A stretch of DNA of 64,000 nucleotides from G963662905 sp965230045 (GTDB taxonomy: Bacteria > Bacteroidota > Bacteroidia > Bacteroidales > WRLA01): assembly GCA_965230045.1 (NCBI GenBank), contig OZ245940.1:1674001-1738000 (forward strand), written 5' to 3'. A program made the translations under genes and the position numbers. Below are positions 27,064-36,349 of the stretch, piece by piece (positions within the stretch are counted from its first letter, which is position 1; each line of letters starts with the position of its first letter). Under the pieces are notes generated by a model. The model saw only the letters and a program-made list of their open reading frames with translations, was not told the DNA's origin and did no database searches.

Positions 27064-27783
27064 TTATTTGCTGAACAAATTATACTTAAAAATACAATAA
27101 ATAGCCCGCAACCCATCTTTCCAATTGATCTTTTTCCCTTCTTCATAAGTGCGGCCATAATATGAAATGCCCACTTCATAAATCCGGATTTTAGGAATGC
27201 GTGCAATTTTTGCCGTTACTTCCGGTTCAAAACCAAAACGTTTTTCTTTAAGCTGAATTGATTTAACGATATCGGAACGGAACATTTTATAACAGGTTTC
27301 CATATCCGTGAGGTTCAGGTTGCTGAACATATTGGAGAGGAAAGTGAGAAATGCGTTTCCAATGGAATGCCAAAAAAACAGGATTCGGTGCGGCGCCCCG
27401 CCCATAAAGCGCGAGCCATAAACTACATCTGCAACACCATGAACAAAAGGTTTGAGCAGGGCATTATATTCTTCCGGGTCGTATTCCAGGTCAGCATCCT
27501 GAATTACAATAAGGTCACCATCTGATTCCGATATTCCTCTGTGCAAAGCCGCTCCTTTTCCCATGTTTTGCGGCTGGGAGTAGAGCTTGATATCTGCTTC
27601 GGTATGATTGTTAATATATTGATTTACAGTTCCCACAGTATTGTCTGTTGAGCAATCATCAACAATAATGATACTTTTTTTGATATCATTTAACAGTTCA
27701 ACTTTTAAGATTTTATCCAGTATCAGGTGAATCGTTTTTTCTTCGTTATAAGCAGGTATAACAACCGAAAGTTTTGTGGGCAT
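27064..27783 (-). CDS. Family 2 glycosyltransferase, DPM1-like
   Basis: A 239-residue GT-A glycosyltransferase that probably charges polyprenyl phosphate with a sugar from a nucleotide-sugar. The start LSVVIPAYNEEKTI, the IIVDDCSTDNT segment, MGKGAALHRGI and the metal-binding VIQDADLEYDPEEY (the D-x-D motif) are those of dolichyl-phosphate mannosyltransferase-like GT2 enzymes. There are no C-terminal membrane helices, as in the DPM1 type. It ends directly against the stop codon of the GT-C-like gene, with no bases between. A TATATTTG motif at 27804-27811 on the minus strand is a likely -7 element. Confidence 0.9.
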   Translation of the reverse strand: MPTKLSVVIPAYNEEKTIHLILDKILKVELLNDIKKSIIIVDDCSTDNTVGTVNQYINNHTEADIKLYSQPQNMGKGAALHRGISESDGDLIVIQDADLEYDPEEYNALLKPFVHGVADVVYGSRFMGGAPHRILFFWHSIGNAFLTFLSNMFSNLNLTDMETCYKMFRSDIVKSIQLKEKRFGFEPEVTAKIARIPKIRIYEVGISYYGRTYEEGKKINWKDGLRAIYCIFKYNLFSK

Positions 27784-27992
27784 TGTGTATTATTTTGAGC
27801 CTGCAAATATAGATAAAGCATTGTATTGTGATGCCTTTATGTACGATATATTCATGAAAATTTCAGTGTTTGAGTGATTTCCGATCATGGATTTTAGTGG
27901 TAATTTGATTAGGCGTTTGGGATTTAATGTGTTATGGGATTTGCTTTTCGTAAAACAGAAAAATTTTGTACAAAAATGAACAGTATTTAGAA

Positions 27993-28021
27993 TTGCAGCT
28001 TCAATGGTTTTGCTAATTTTG
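27993..28021 (+). promoter_or_regulatory. Promoter of the His-rich protein / TonB receptor unit
   Basis: TTG at 27993-27995 and TAATTTTG at 28014-28021, with 18 bp between, fit the Bacteroidota promoter. The predicted start of transcription is within about 15 bp of the ATG at 28041. Confidence 0.6.
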
Positions 28022-28040
28022 CGGCGGAAATTACGAAGAA

Positions 28041-28418
28041 GTGCGACAACTGCTAAAAAATATACTTGGGCTGCTGCTACTGCCACCTGTGCTTTGGTTG
28101 TTCCTTAACGCCAGCCTCAACTGGCACTACCACCGCATGCCCAACGGGCAAATTGTTTGTCACGCGCACCCTTATACTTCCAGTCACAGCGATACGCCCA
28201 TTGGAACAATCCCGTTTGAGAAGCACCAGCACAGCGATAATGAATATCTCTTCTACGCCTTCCTCGGTGAAATTAGTGTAGTGCTTGCTGCCCTTATCTT
28301 GTTTTTCGGTTTCCTGAAAGCAGGCAGGGAACGACTGTTGTTTCCGTTACGGAAATCTTTGGTTTCTGCGCATCAGCTGCTTGTGTACAGCCTTAGAGGG
28401 CCTCCATCCAACTATTGA
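28041..28418 (+). CDS. Small His-rich membrane protein upstream of a TonB receptor
   Basis: A 125-residue protein with a hydrophobic segment at each end of its first 95 residues (about 6-24 and 69-92). The stretch between them carries seven His (29, 31, 41, 43, 49, 62, 64) and one Cys (40), including CHAHPY and KHQHSD. With the first helix inserted, this stretch would face the periplasm. His-rich segments of this sort commonly bind Zn, Cu or Ni. The gene is 87 bp upstream of a TonB-dependent receptor and probably shares its promoter. I recognise no named family; a role in handling metal for the receptor is inference. Confidence 0.65.
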   Translation: MRQLLKNILGLLLLPPVLWLFLNASLNWHYHRMPNGQIVCHAHPYTSSHSDTPIGTIPFEKHQHSDNEYLFYAFLGEISVVLAALILFFGFLKAGRERLLFPLRKSLVSAHQLLVYSLRGPPSNY

Positions 28419-28505
28419 TTTTTTTTGAATCCCTTTTTATTCATGTTTAAATCCGGCTCGTTTGATCCGGTAAAAGAGATTTTTTAGAAAAATTAATAGA
28501 ATAAT

Positions 28506-30914
28506 ATGAAACATATTTTCCTGGTATTTGGCATTGTATTTATATGCCTGAATGCGATATGGGCTCAGGAAGCCTATTTCGAAAATGAATTTAAAGTGCC
28601 TACAGATGCAAATATTTTTGGGCATGTAACGGATGTAAACGGAGATCACATCCCTTTTGCTACAATAATGGTTGTAGATTCTGACAAAGGAACTTCTGCA
28701 GATGCTACCGGACACTATTATTTAATAAACCTACCCGAAGGGAAAATAATTCTACGCGCCCGGGCGGTTGGGTTTAAAGCTCAGGAAAAAGAAGTTACCG
28801 TCGAAAAAGGGAAAACCCTTGAAGTGAATTTCCAGCTGGCTCCTGATGTGATCAATGCCGAAGGTGTGGTGATTTCAGCATCGCGCTATGAGCAAAGCCG
28901 GAAAGATGCTCCGGTGATTGTCAATAGTATCGGTCCCAAACTCTTTGATGAAGTGCAGGCGCAAACTTTGGGCGATGGCCTTAACTTTACGCCCGGGCTG
29001 CGCATGGAAAACAATTGCCAAAATTGCGGTTTCAGCCAGTTGCGGATGAACGGGCTCGATGGCCCTTATTCCCAGTTCCTCATCAATGGCCGACCGATAT
29101 TTTCGGCATTGAATGGAGTGTACGGCTTGGAAGCTATACCTCCAAGCATGATCCAGCGCGTGGAAGTTATCCGGGGTGGCGGATCGGCGCTTTATGGATC
29201 CAACGCTATTGCCGGTACGGTGAACATTATCACCAAAGATCCGATCAACAATAGCTGGCAGATTGGTTCCAATTTTGCCTTTACCGATGCAAAAAAAGCC
29301 GACATCTCAGTGAATGCCAATGCGTCGGTGGTCAGCAATGACTATTCGAGCGGATTGTTTGTTTATGGTGTGGCAAGGGAACGCCAGCCCTGGGACGAAA
29401 ACGGGGATGGTTTCTCTGAAATGACCAAACTGAGCAACCGCACCATGGGCGCCCGTGCTTTCTGGAAACCAGGGACACGAAGCCGTTTTAATCTCGATTT
29501 GAATGCAATTAACGATTACCGGCGTGGTGGGGATAAGTTTGATTACCGGCCTTCCGAAGCTGGAATTTGTGAAATGATCGATCAAAATAACCTTATGGGC
29601 GGATTGAGCTTTGAAACTTTTTCAGCTGATCTGGCTACAGAGTTGTCCATATACACCAGTGGCCAACAAGTGAAACGAGACAGCTATTACGGAGCGGAGC
29701 AGGATCCTTCGGCATATGGTTACACAGAAGGTCTAACAATGGTTGGAGGCGCGCAACTTACGCATCATTTAGCTGATGTGCTCTATGCCCCGGGAACCAT
29801 TACTGCCGGAGCTGAATATTCCTATGACGATTTGGAAGACAGCAAACTCGGGTATTTTGATGTCGATAGCTTGAAAAATGTGGATAACAGGCTCATCACA
29901 GACCAAAGAGTCAATACAATAGGAGCATTTGCGCAATATGAATGGAAATCGGACAATGTGAAATTACTGGCCGGCCTGCGCTATGACCTGGCGCGCGTTT
30001 CCAATTTGAAACATGGCGAAGAAGTAGAAGAAGACTATGGTAATCTTAGTCCGCGGGCCAGTGTTTTGATAAACGTGAACGAACATCTTCAGGCGCGTTT
30101 GTCATTTGCCCGTGGTTTTCGTGTTCCACAGATTTTTGATGAAGATTTGCATATCGAATCCTCTGCTGCCCGAAGGATTATTCATGTTTTGGGCGATGAT
30201 CTGGAACCCGAAAAATCCAACAGCTTTACAGCCGGACTGGATTATACGGAAGATCATGGAAAAGTGCAGTTCTATATTCTGGCAGAAGGTTTCTATACCG
30301 AACTGAATAATCCCTTTAGCCATGAATATAGTTTTGATGAAGAAACAAAAATCCTGACATCAACTATAGTCAATGCGGAAGATGGTGCGGAGGTTTACGG
30401 GATAAATCTTGAAGCCCGTGTAGCCCCATCGAATGGAAAAATCAGTTTCCAGGCCGGTGCAACAATTCAGCAGTCGGAATTTAAGAGCCCTCAGGAATGG
30501 GGCGAAGACAGCACCAATGTAACGACGCATATGTTGCGCACACCGAGTATTTATGGTTATTTCTCGACCAATTTTAAAATAACTAAAAAGTTTGCCCTTT
30601 CTGTTTCCGGAGTTTATACGGGGCCAATGTATGTGCCTCATCTGGCAGGTGGCGAACGCGAAGATGGTTCAGAAATCACAGAAGAGGAGCTGCTGCACAC
30701 CAAATCATTTATGGATGTAAATGCCAAACTGACCTATGATATTCCGTTGTCCTGCGAAATGAACCTCCAGCTTTATGGTGGGGTTCAGAATATTTTCAAC
30801 AGTTATCAGGATGATTTTGATTACGGAATTAAGCGCGATGCCGGATTTGTTTATGGACCGAGCCGTCCGTTTACGATCATGTTTGGTGTCAAACTGGGCA
30901 ATATGTTTTTGTAG
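28506..30914 (+). CDS. TonB-dependent outer-membrane receptor with N-terminal carboxypeptidase-like domain
   Basis: An 802-residue outer-membrane receptor. It has a signal peptide to about residue 20, a carboxypeptidase-regulatory-like domain (about 36-112, IFGHVTDVNGDHIPFATI...), a plug domain from about 122 and a 22-strand-type barrel ending in a C-terminal aromatic/Leu strand (MFGVKLGNMFL). The plug contains C171-x-x-C174 in NNCQNCGFSQLRMNG and the VEVIRGGGSALYGSNAIAGTVNIIT segment. The domain layout is that of BtuB/CirA-type receptors in Bacteroidota. There is no SusD partner, so this is not a glycan system. The CxxC in the plug plus the His-rich protein upstream suggests a metal or metal complex as cargo. 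Confidence 0.9.
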   Translation: MKHIFLVFGIVFICLNAIWAQEAYFENEFKVPTDANIFGHVTDVNGDHIPFATIMVVDSDKGTSADATGHYYLINLPEGKIILRARAVGFKAQEKEVTVEKGKTLEVNFQLAPDVINAEGVVISASRYEQSRKDAPVIVNSIGPKLFDEVQAQTLGDGLNFTPGLRMENNCQNCGFSQLRMNGLDGPYSQFLINGRPIFSALNGVYGLEAIPPSMIQRVEVIRGGGSALYGSNAIAGTVNIITKDPINNSWQIGSNFAFTDAKKADISVNANASVVSNDYSSGLFVYGVARERQPWDENGDGFSEMTKLSNRTMGARAFWKPGTRSRFNLDLNAINDYRRGGDKFDYRPSEAGICEMIDQNNLMGGLSFETFSADLATELSIYTSGQQVKRDSYYGAEQDPSAYGYTEGLTMVGGAQLTHHLADVLYAPGTITAGAEYSYDDLEDSKLGYFDVDSLKNVDNRLITDQRVNTIGAFAQYEWKSDNVKLLAGLRYDLARVSNLKHGEEVEEDYGNLSPRASVLINVNEHLQARLSFARGFRVPQIFDEDLHIESSAARRIIHVLGDDLEPEKSNSFTAGLDYTEDHGKVQFYILAEGFYTELNNPFSHEYSFDEETKILTSTIVNAEDGAEVYGINLEARVAPSNGKISFQAGATIQQSEFKSPQEWGEDSTNVTTHMLRTPSIYGYFSTNFKITKKFALSVSGVYTGPMYVPHLAGGEREDGSEITEEELLHTKSFMDVNAKLTYDIPLSCEMNLQLYGGVQNIFNSYQDDFDYGIKRDAGFVYGPSRPFTIMFGVKLGNMFL

Positions 30915-31105
30915 TTGATTGAAGCTGTCCGGTGCAGGAGATGGCTTTAAATCACTGATTGTAAGAGGCTAATGCGTATAATCCTATGAAAAACATTCTT
31001 TTGTTTTTTATTTGCACTGGCTCCTTAACAGGCAGGCTTTGACCGCAGATATGGGGAACTTCAGTAATTGATTTGTCCAAATCATTAGCTGTTTCCAACC
31101 AAATA

Positions 31106-31143
31106 AAAAAGGCTGCTTTACAAGATGAAAGCGGCCTTTTTCT
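31106..31143 (+). terminator. Terminator of the TonB receptor gene
   Basis: AAAAAGGC at 31106-31113 pairs with the GCCTTTTT end of a second arm, with GCTTT/AAAGC pairing inside, and the stem runs into a T tail. Confidence 0.8.
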
Positions 31144-31145
31144 AA

Positions 31146-31186
31146 AAAAAATCCCGTAACTGAAATGAATCAATTACGGGATTTTT
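31146..31186. terminator. Bidirectional terminator before the end of ackA
   Basis: AAAAATCCCGTAA pairs perfectly with TTACGGGATTTTT (31174-31186). Both strands give a stem followed by T, so it can stop the leftward ackA transcript as well as rightward read-through. Confidence 0.85.
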
Positions 31187-31206
31187 AAAAATTATATGAA
31201 AAGCGA

Positions 31207-32424
31207 TTAATTTAAGATATCAAGTTTCTCATCCACAATCCTGAAAGTATCCAGTGCAATCATTTTTTCCTCATCTGTAGGAACGATCATCACTTTAACA
31301 CGTGAGTTTTCTGTCGAAATAACTTCTTCTTCACCGCGGAGGCCGTCATTTTTCTCAAAGTTCATTTCCACGCCCATATATTCCAGTCCGGTCATTGCTT
31401 CGGCGCGCGTTACGGAGTCATTTTCTCCGATTCCGCCGGTAAATACAATCACATCCACACCGCCCATGGCAGCTGCGTATGATCCAACATATTTGCGTAC
31501 ACGGTACTGGTACATTTTCAGGGCAACCTGAGCACGTTCGTTTCCGTCGGCTGCTGCATTTTCGATATCGCGCATATCCGAAGAAACACCACTGATGCCC
31601 AGCATGCCACTGAATTTGTTGATCAGTTTATTGGTTGTGCTGAAACTCAGGTTTTCCTTTTCGGCAATACGAAGCAGTGCACCCACATCAAGATCACCGC
31701 AACGTGTGCCCATAATCAAACCTTCAATAGGGGTCATACCCATGGAAGTATCGAGCGATTTGCCATTTTTGATGGCAGCAATGGATGCACCGTTTCCCAG
31801 GTGGCAGGTGATGATTTTTTGCTTGTTAATATCCAGTCCGAGGATTTCGCAGGCACGTGCAGAAACGTATTTGTGGCTTGTGCCGTGGAAACCGTAGCGG
31901 CGGATCTTATATTTTTCGTAAAGCGAATAAGGGATGCCGTAGAGATAGCTGTAATCCGGCATGCTTTGGTGGAATGCCGTATCAAAAACGCCTGCCTGAG
32001 GAACTTCGGGAAGCAGTTTGTTGATGGCATAAATACCTTCGAGGTTTGGTGGGTTGTGCAGTGGAGCCAGGTCGATACATTCTTCGAGTGCAGCAATTAC
32101 ATCATCTGTTATGCGCACAGTTCCGTTGTATTTTTCTCCGGCATGGACCACGCGGTGCCCCACAGCGTCAATTTCGTTGATATCTTTGATGCTGCCGTGT
32201 TCCGGATGGGTCATAATGCCCAGTACATATTCAATACCACTTTGGTGGTCCAGTATTTCTCCTTCCACCTTAAATTCGTGGCCGTCGTTTCTTTTATGCT
32301 TGATGGCAGCTCCTTTTAAACCGATTTTTTCAACCAGTCCTTTTGCCAGGACTTTTTTCTCGGGCATATCGAAGAGCTGATATTTAATGGATGAACTTCC
32401 GCAATTGAGAACTATAATTTTCAT
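31207..32424 (-). CDS. ackA: Acetate kinase
   Basis: Converts acetyl phosphate and ADP to acetate and ATP. The 405-residue product has the ASKHA-fold signatures of the family: VLNCGSSSIKYQLFD at the N-terminus, GHRVVHAGEKY, the GFHGTSHKYVS motif and HLGNGASIAAIKNG with MGMTPIEGLIMGTRCGDLD. It is the last gene of a leftward group pta-hbd-ackA; the gap to hbd is 36 bp. Confidence 0.97.
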   Translation of the reverse strand: MKIIVLNCGSSSIKYQLFDMPEKKVLAKGLVEKIGLKGAAIKHKRNDGHEFKVEGEILDHQSGIEYVLGIMTHPEHGSIKDINEIDAVGHRVVHAGEKYNGTVRITDDVIAALEECIDLAPLHNPPNLEGIYAINKLLPEVPQAGVFDTAFHQSMPDYSYLYGIPYSLYEKYKIRRYGFHGTSHKYVSARACEILGLDINKQKIITCHLGNGASIAAIKNGKSLDTSMGMTPIEGLIMGTRCGDLDVGALLRIAEKENLSFSTTNKLINKFSGMLGISGVSSDMRDIENAAADGNERAQVALKMYQYRVRKYVGSYAAAMGGVDVIVFTGGIGENDSVTRAEAMTGLEYMGVEMNFEKNDGLRGEEEVISTENSRVKVMIVPTDEEKMIALDTFRIVDEKLDILN

Positions 32425-32460
32425 TGTTATACGTTTTTCGGTCGTTTATAAATGCTTTGA

Positions 32461-33429
32461 TTACCTGCCCAGGGTGTTGATTGAACCTTGTTTGATTACT
32501 TTCTTATCGCCATCCCAAACGTAAAAACCTTCACCGGTACGTTTGCCGTTGAGGTTGGCGCGTACCATGCGCTTGAGCAGTGGTGATGGTTTGTACTTGA
32601 GCGAACCAAATTCGCTGAACAGGTTGTTCATCCATTTCAGGACTTTGTCAAGGCCAATACGGTCGGCCATTTCGAATGGGCCCATATGATGCCCTGTGGC
32701 TTCACGCATAATGACGTCAATTTGTTCCACGCTTGCAACGCCTTCCATCAGGATTTCACAGGCTTCGTTGATGAATGGAACCATCATACGCGTGCTTACA
32801 TTGCCTGGAGATTCATTAACCTGAACCGGTTTTTTGCCAATCATGCGCACAAATTTCTGTAGCATATCAAAAGTTTTGTCCGAAGTACGTACGCAGCGCA
32901 CTACTTCAACAAATTTTGCATCGGCGACAGGCGCAATAAAATGCAGTCCGGCAGCTCTTTGCGGAAATTTCAGGACTTCTGCCAGGTCGCTGATCATCAA
33001 TGTGGCAGTATTGGAGGTGATGATGGTGTCTTCAGAAACAACTTCTTCCACTTTGCGGAAAACTTCTTTACGGTTGTGCAGGTTTGTTCCAGGTTTTTTT
33101 GTGTTGGTAGTTTCTATGATGATGTTGCAGTCACGCAGGTCTTCAAAATTCGTAGATCCTTTTATACGGCTGAGGATGAGTTTCTTTTCGCTGGGAGTCA
33201 TGCCCCAGTGGCTGATTACATCATCCAGTTGTTCGTCGATGCGTTGCATTACTTCCTCCACACGTTCGGTGGTAAGGTCAATAAAAACAACATCAATACC
33301 AAACTGACTGATCAGGCGGGTAATTTCCTGCCCCATGGAGCCGCAGCCAACAAGGCCAACTTTTTGTATCGTGCCTGAGCTTTTTTTGTTTTCAGTGCTT
33401 AAGCTGAAATCTTCTAATTGAACTGACAT
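32461..33429 (-). CDS. 3-hydroxyacyl-CoA (3-hydroxybutyryl-CoA) dehydrogenase
   Basis: A 322-residue NAD-dependent dehydrogenase. After a leader of about 20 residues comes the Rossmann motif VGLVGCGSMGQEITRL, then the acidic strand end VVFIDLT. The C-terminal 3HCDH domain has VNESPGNVSTRMMVPFINEACEI. The usual HFFNPV segment reads HFIAPV, a variation in the active-site region. The family oxidises 3-hydroxyacyl-CoA or reduces acetoacetyl-CoA on the way to butyrate. Its place between pta and ackA is unusual and suggests control together with acetyl-CoA overflow. No thiolase or crotonase gene is beside it. Confidence 0.88.
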   Translation of the reverse strand: MSVQLEDFSLSTENKKSSGTIQKVGLVGCGSMGQEITRLISQFGIDVVFIDLTTERVEEVMQRIDEQLDDVISHWGMTPSEKKLILSRIKGSTNFEDLRDCNIIIETTNTKKPGTNLHNRKEVFRKVEEVVSEDTIITSNTATLMISDLAEVLKFPQRAAGLHFIAPVADAKFVEVVRCVRTSDKTFDMLQKFVRMIGKKPVQVNESPGNVSTRMMVPFINEACEILMEGVASVEQIDVIMREATGHHMGPFEMADRIGLDKVLKWMNNLFSEFGSLKYKPSPLLKRMVRANLNGKRTGEGFYVWDGDKKVIKQGSINTLGR

Positions 33430-33559
33430 AAGTAATATTTTAAAGTGCTATCTTTGAGTGATTAACAAATCCTGTGCGAAATTAAAAAACATTGGCATTC
33501 GGGAATGATAAATGCCTGAGCTTTTGTAATTTGTATGCATTCTATTTTGTGTCTCCGGA

Positions 33560-34561
33560 TTACATTCCTGCAGCCTGGTTTGCTGTAATGGCTACCAGGT
33601 TAACAATATCTTCAACGGAACATCCGCGCGATAAATCATTGATTGGAGCGGCCATACCTTGCAATACAGGGCCAACAGCTTCTGCTCCGGCCAAACGCTG
33701 AACCAGTTTGTAGCTGATGTTTCCTGTTTCGAGTGTCGGGAACACAAGCACATTTGCTTTTCCGGCTATTTTGCTTCCGGGCGCTTTTTTCGAGCCAATG
33801 GCTTCGATAATTGCTGCATCGGCCTGAAGTTCGCCATCGATCGCCAAATCAGGAGCCATTTTCTGAGCAATTTTTGTGGCCTCAACTACTTTGTCCACCA
33901 TTTCGTGCTTGGCACTGCCTTTGGTACTGAAACTCAGCATGGCAACACGAGGCTCGATACAAGCAATAGACTTGGCTGTGGCTGCACTGGCAACGGCAAT
34001 TTCTGCCAGCTCTTTGGCTGTCGGATTGGGATGAACCGCGCAATCAGCAAAGACCATAATGCCGTCATCGCCCCATTTTTTGTCTTTCATGATCATGATG
34101 AAAGCACCCGATACCACGCTGATGCCGGGTAGGGTTTTTACAATCTGGAAAGCCGGGCGAAGTACATTTCCTGTGGCGTTTTCCGCACCGGCTACTTCTC
34201 CGTCGGCATCTCCGTTTTTGATGAGCAATGTGGCCAGATAAAGCGGGTCTTCACAAAGTTTTGTGGCTTCTTCCATGCTCAACCCTTTTTTCTTCCTGAG
34301 CTCATAAAGGATCCCGGCATATTTGGCTTTCTCCGGATTGTTGATGGGATCAATAATGGTGGCTTCGCCGAGATTTTCAAGACCAAACTCCTTGCCGGTC
34401 TCCATGATTTTTTCGGGATTTCCGATTAAAATCAACCTGGCAAGTTTTTCCTTCAGGATAATGTCTGCTGCTTTTAATGTCCTTTCTTCTGTTCCTTCGG
34501 GTAAAACAATGGTTTTTTGGTGTTTACCGGCATTCTGCTTGATCTGTTCAATTAAATTCAT
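33560..34561 (-). CDS. pta: Phosphate acetyltransferase
   Basis: Converts acetyl-CoA and phosphate to acetyl phosphate. The 333 residues match the short form, lacking the regulatory N-terminal domain of E. coli Pta. Recognisable segments are IVLPEGTEERTLKAADII, GDADGEVAGAENATGNVLRPA, VFADCAVHPNPTA and LVFPTLETGNISYKLVQRLAGAEAVGPVLQGM. It is the first gene of the pta-hbd-ackA group, 130 bp ahead of hbd. A TAATTTTG motif at 34620-34627 on the minus strand may be its -7 element. Confidence 0.97.
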   Translation of the reverse strand: MNLIEQIKQNAGKHQKTIVLPEGTEERTLKAADIILKEKLARLILIGNPEKIMETGKEFGLENLGEATIIDPINNPEKAKYAGILYELRKKKGLSMEEATKLCEDPLYLATLLIKNGDADGEVAGAENATGNVLRPAFQIVKTLPGISVVSGAFIMIMKDKKWGDDGIMVFADCAVHPNPTAKELAEIAVASAATAKSIACIEPRVAMLSFSTKGSAKHEMVDKVVEATKIAQKMAPDLAIDGELQADAAIIEAIGSKKAPGSKIAGKANVLVFPTLETGNISYKLVQRLAGAEAVGPVLQGMAAPINDLSRGCSVEDIVNLVAITANQAAGM

Positions 34562-34987
34562 TTGCTTTTCTTTTGTAAATCGAGATATAAATATTGTAAA
34601 ATTTTCTAAATTCCTTTTGCAAAATTATTAATAAAGGACTTATTTTTTGCTGTTTTAAGGAAAATTAATCTGGAGGGTTTTGCTTCGCCTGAAACCAATA
34701 AGCAATAAGCTTGAGCAATAATAATGTATGACTCCATTGTCGGTTTTCTTTAATGTGATTATAATCAATATTTTAAAACTTAATAATTAAGTATGGTTTT
34801 CTGTAGGTAAATTTATGCCGATTTTTTAAGATGCACCGGCTTCGGTGATTATCTGGATATTGAACATGGGAAAATACACTGTATGCTTCGGGTTCTTTCC
34901 GCAGTATCAATAAATATTATGTAATTTTGCATCCTCAAAATAATATGTCGGGAAGGATTTCTATCAATTATATTTAAAATCGGTTCA
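34562..34987. other. Intergenic region between pta and the beta-barrel gene
   Basis: No gene, RNA or repeat is seen in these 426 AT-rich bases. Promoter-like motifs are at 34620-34627 (minus, TAATTTTG, for pta) and 34922-34929 (plus, TAATTTTG, for the gene at 34988, giving a leader of about 55 nt). Confidence 0.5.
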
Positions 34988-35539
34988 ATGGATTGGAAGA
35001 AAATTTGCTTTGCTGTTTTGCTTACTGCTTTTATGTTTTTTGGCCAGCCGGGAGCTCAGGCGCAGGAAACACGTTATCAATTGCGCTTAAACCCCGGAAT
35101 GGTTCTTCCGACCGGTGATTTCAAAAATATTGCGGGCACTGGATTGGGTGCCGATCTGGGCTTTTCCATTTACTTGAAAACAAATATCGCGCTAAGCATT
35201 GATTTAGGATATTATGCTTTTGACGATAAAGAGAAAAGTGAATTCAAGGAGCCTTTTAAGGGCTTGCCTTTATCATTGACCGGCGACTTCTTATTCCGAA
35301 ACGATAAAAAGTTCCATCCTTTGGCCGGTATTGGAATGGCCTATCTGAGTTTCAGGCAAACGGTTCATTATGATTATGCCGATGCCACCGAAACGATGGG
35401 GAAAGTTGGGCTGGCACTCAAAGCCGGTGGGCTTTATTCCATTGATGAGCAATGGTCGGTTGGTGTGCATGCACGTTATCTCTACGCCGTTGAATACAGC
35501 CTTTTGGGTGTTAATGCGTTTGTTGCGCTGAGTTTTTAA
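34988..35539 (+). CDS. Small outer-membrane beta-barrel protein
   Basis: A 183-residue outer-membrane protein with a signal peptide ending near AQAQ (residue 26). The rest alternates hydrophobic and polar residues in about eight strands, starting YQLRLNPGMVLPTGDF and ending with a terminal Phe (NAFVALSF), as in OmpA/OmpW-size barrels. Function is not known; such proteins are often porins or structural. It is 16 bp upstream of the DUF4271 gene and likely in the same transcript. Confidence 0.78.
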   Translation: MDWKKICFAVLLTAFMFFGQPGAQAQETRYQLRLNPGMVLPTGDFKNIAGTGLGADLGFSIYLKTNIALSIDLGYYAFDDKEKSEFKEPFKGLPLSLTGDFLFRNDKKFHPLAGIGMAYLSFRQTVHYDYADATETMGKVGLALKAGGLYSIDEQWSVGVHARYLYAVEYSLLGVNAFVALSF

Positions 35540-35555
35540 TGATGACGGACATTTT

Positions 35556-36311
35556 ATGCGCCAAAGCGACAGTACATTAGCAATACTGGAATCGGAAACT
35601 GATTCTGCCATAGCTCCTCAGTTGTTTTTCTGGACTGAGCAGCCGGAACAAGAACCGTCTTCCCTTGATGCACCGCATACTGTTGTGCAAAAAACAATGC
35701 TTCCGTTTATTGTTTTTGTTTTCGCAATGATTTTGCTGGGCTTTTTGCGCCGTTTGACTGATTTCCGGCTGCGTAGTTTTTTTTCATCACTTTTTTCTCC
35801 ATCACCTGGCCGCGAAGGGCATGCTTTCAGTGAGTACACTTTGCTTTTGTTTTCTATTGCTGTTTTTGCACTTTCTATCAGTTTTTTCCTGCCCGAAAAC
35901 TTACCGGATCCCATTGTGGCATCCATATCGCCTGTTATAATTATTATGGGTTTGCTTGTGGTATTTTATGCTTTAAGGTATGCATTGATCCGTTTTATGG
36001 CTTATGTTTTCAGGGCATGGGATTTTAGTGGCATGTGGATACAGTTTTCGAGGAAATGGGGCATTGCCGCTGCATTTTTTATGTTGTTTCCACTATTGAT
36101 AATTTATTATGCCGACCAACAGCTTGCATCTTTTTTTATTCGTTATATGCCTGTTATTGTGTTGGGAATATATGTTTTCCGCTTTTTAAGTTTTCCTGCC
36201 CTGTCAAAAGGGCTGCCGAAGCTTTTCTATTTGTATATATTATTGTACCTTTGCAGCCTCGAAATTATTCCGCTGCTGCTGGCGGCAAAATTTCTGGGAA
36301 TTTGGATATAA
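35556..36311 (+). CDS. DUF4271-like integral membrane protein
   Basis: A 251-residue protein with a polar N-terminus of about 45 residues and then six to seven hydrophobic segments. Its length, topology and position directly before hemD match the DUF4271 family that precedes uroporphyrinogen-III synthase in many Bacteroidota. Function is unknown. A TACCTTTG motif at 36245-36252, inside its 3' end, could be the promoter for hemD. Confidence 0.75.
   Translation: MRQSDSTLAILESETDSAIAPQLFFWTEQPEQEPSSLDAPHTVVQKTMLPFIVFVFAMILLGFLRRLTDFRLRSFFSSLFSPSPGREGHAFSEYTLLLFSIAVFALSISFFLPENLPDPIVASISPVIIIMGLLVVFYALRYALIRFMAYVFRAWDFSGMWIQFSRKWGIAAAFFMLFPLLIIYYADQQLASFFIRYMPVIVLGIYVFRFLSFPALSKGLPKLFYLYILLYLCSLEIIPLLLAAKFLGIWI
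36245..36252 (+). promoter_or_regulatory. Candidate internal promoter for hemD
   Basis: TACCTTTG matches TAnnTTTG and lies about 100 bp before the hemD start, within the DUF4271 coding sequence. A TTTG at 36230-36233 is too close to be a normal -33 element. Confidence 0.35.
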
Positions 36312-36349
36312 CCGAGCATGGATTATTTAACCAAAAAACACTCATCAAA

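Noticed and set aside
27790..28086. 98-codon minus-strand open frame
   Set aside because: It covers the promoter region between the GT2 and His-rich genes, and its translation has no features; a good promoter explains the region.
28506..30914. TonB receptor as part of a SusC/SusD glycan-uptake locus
   Set aside because: There is no SusD gene beside it, and the domain order is that of a BtuB/CirA-type receptor.
36035..36349. In-frame upstream extension of hemD
   Set aside because: This part overlaps the DUF4271 gene in another frame and has no similarity to HemD; the conserved start is at 36350.
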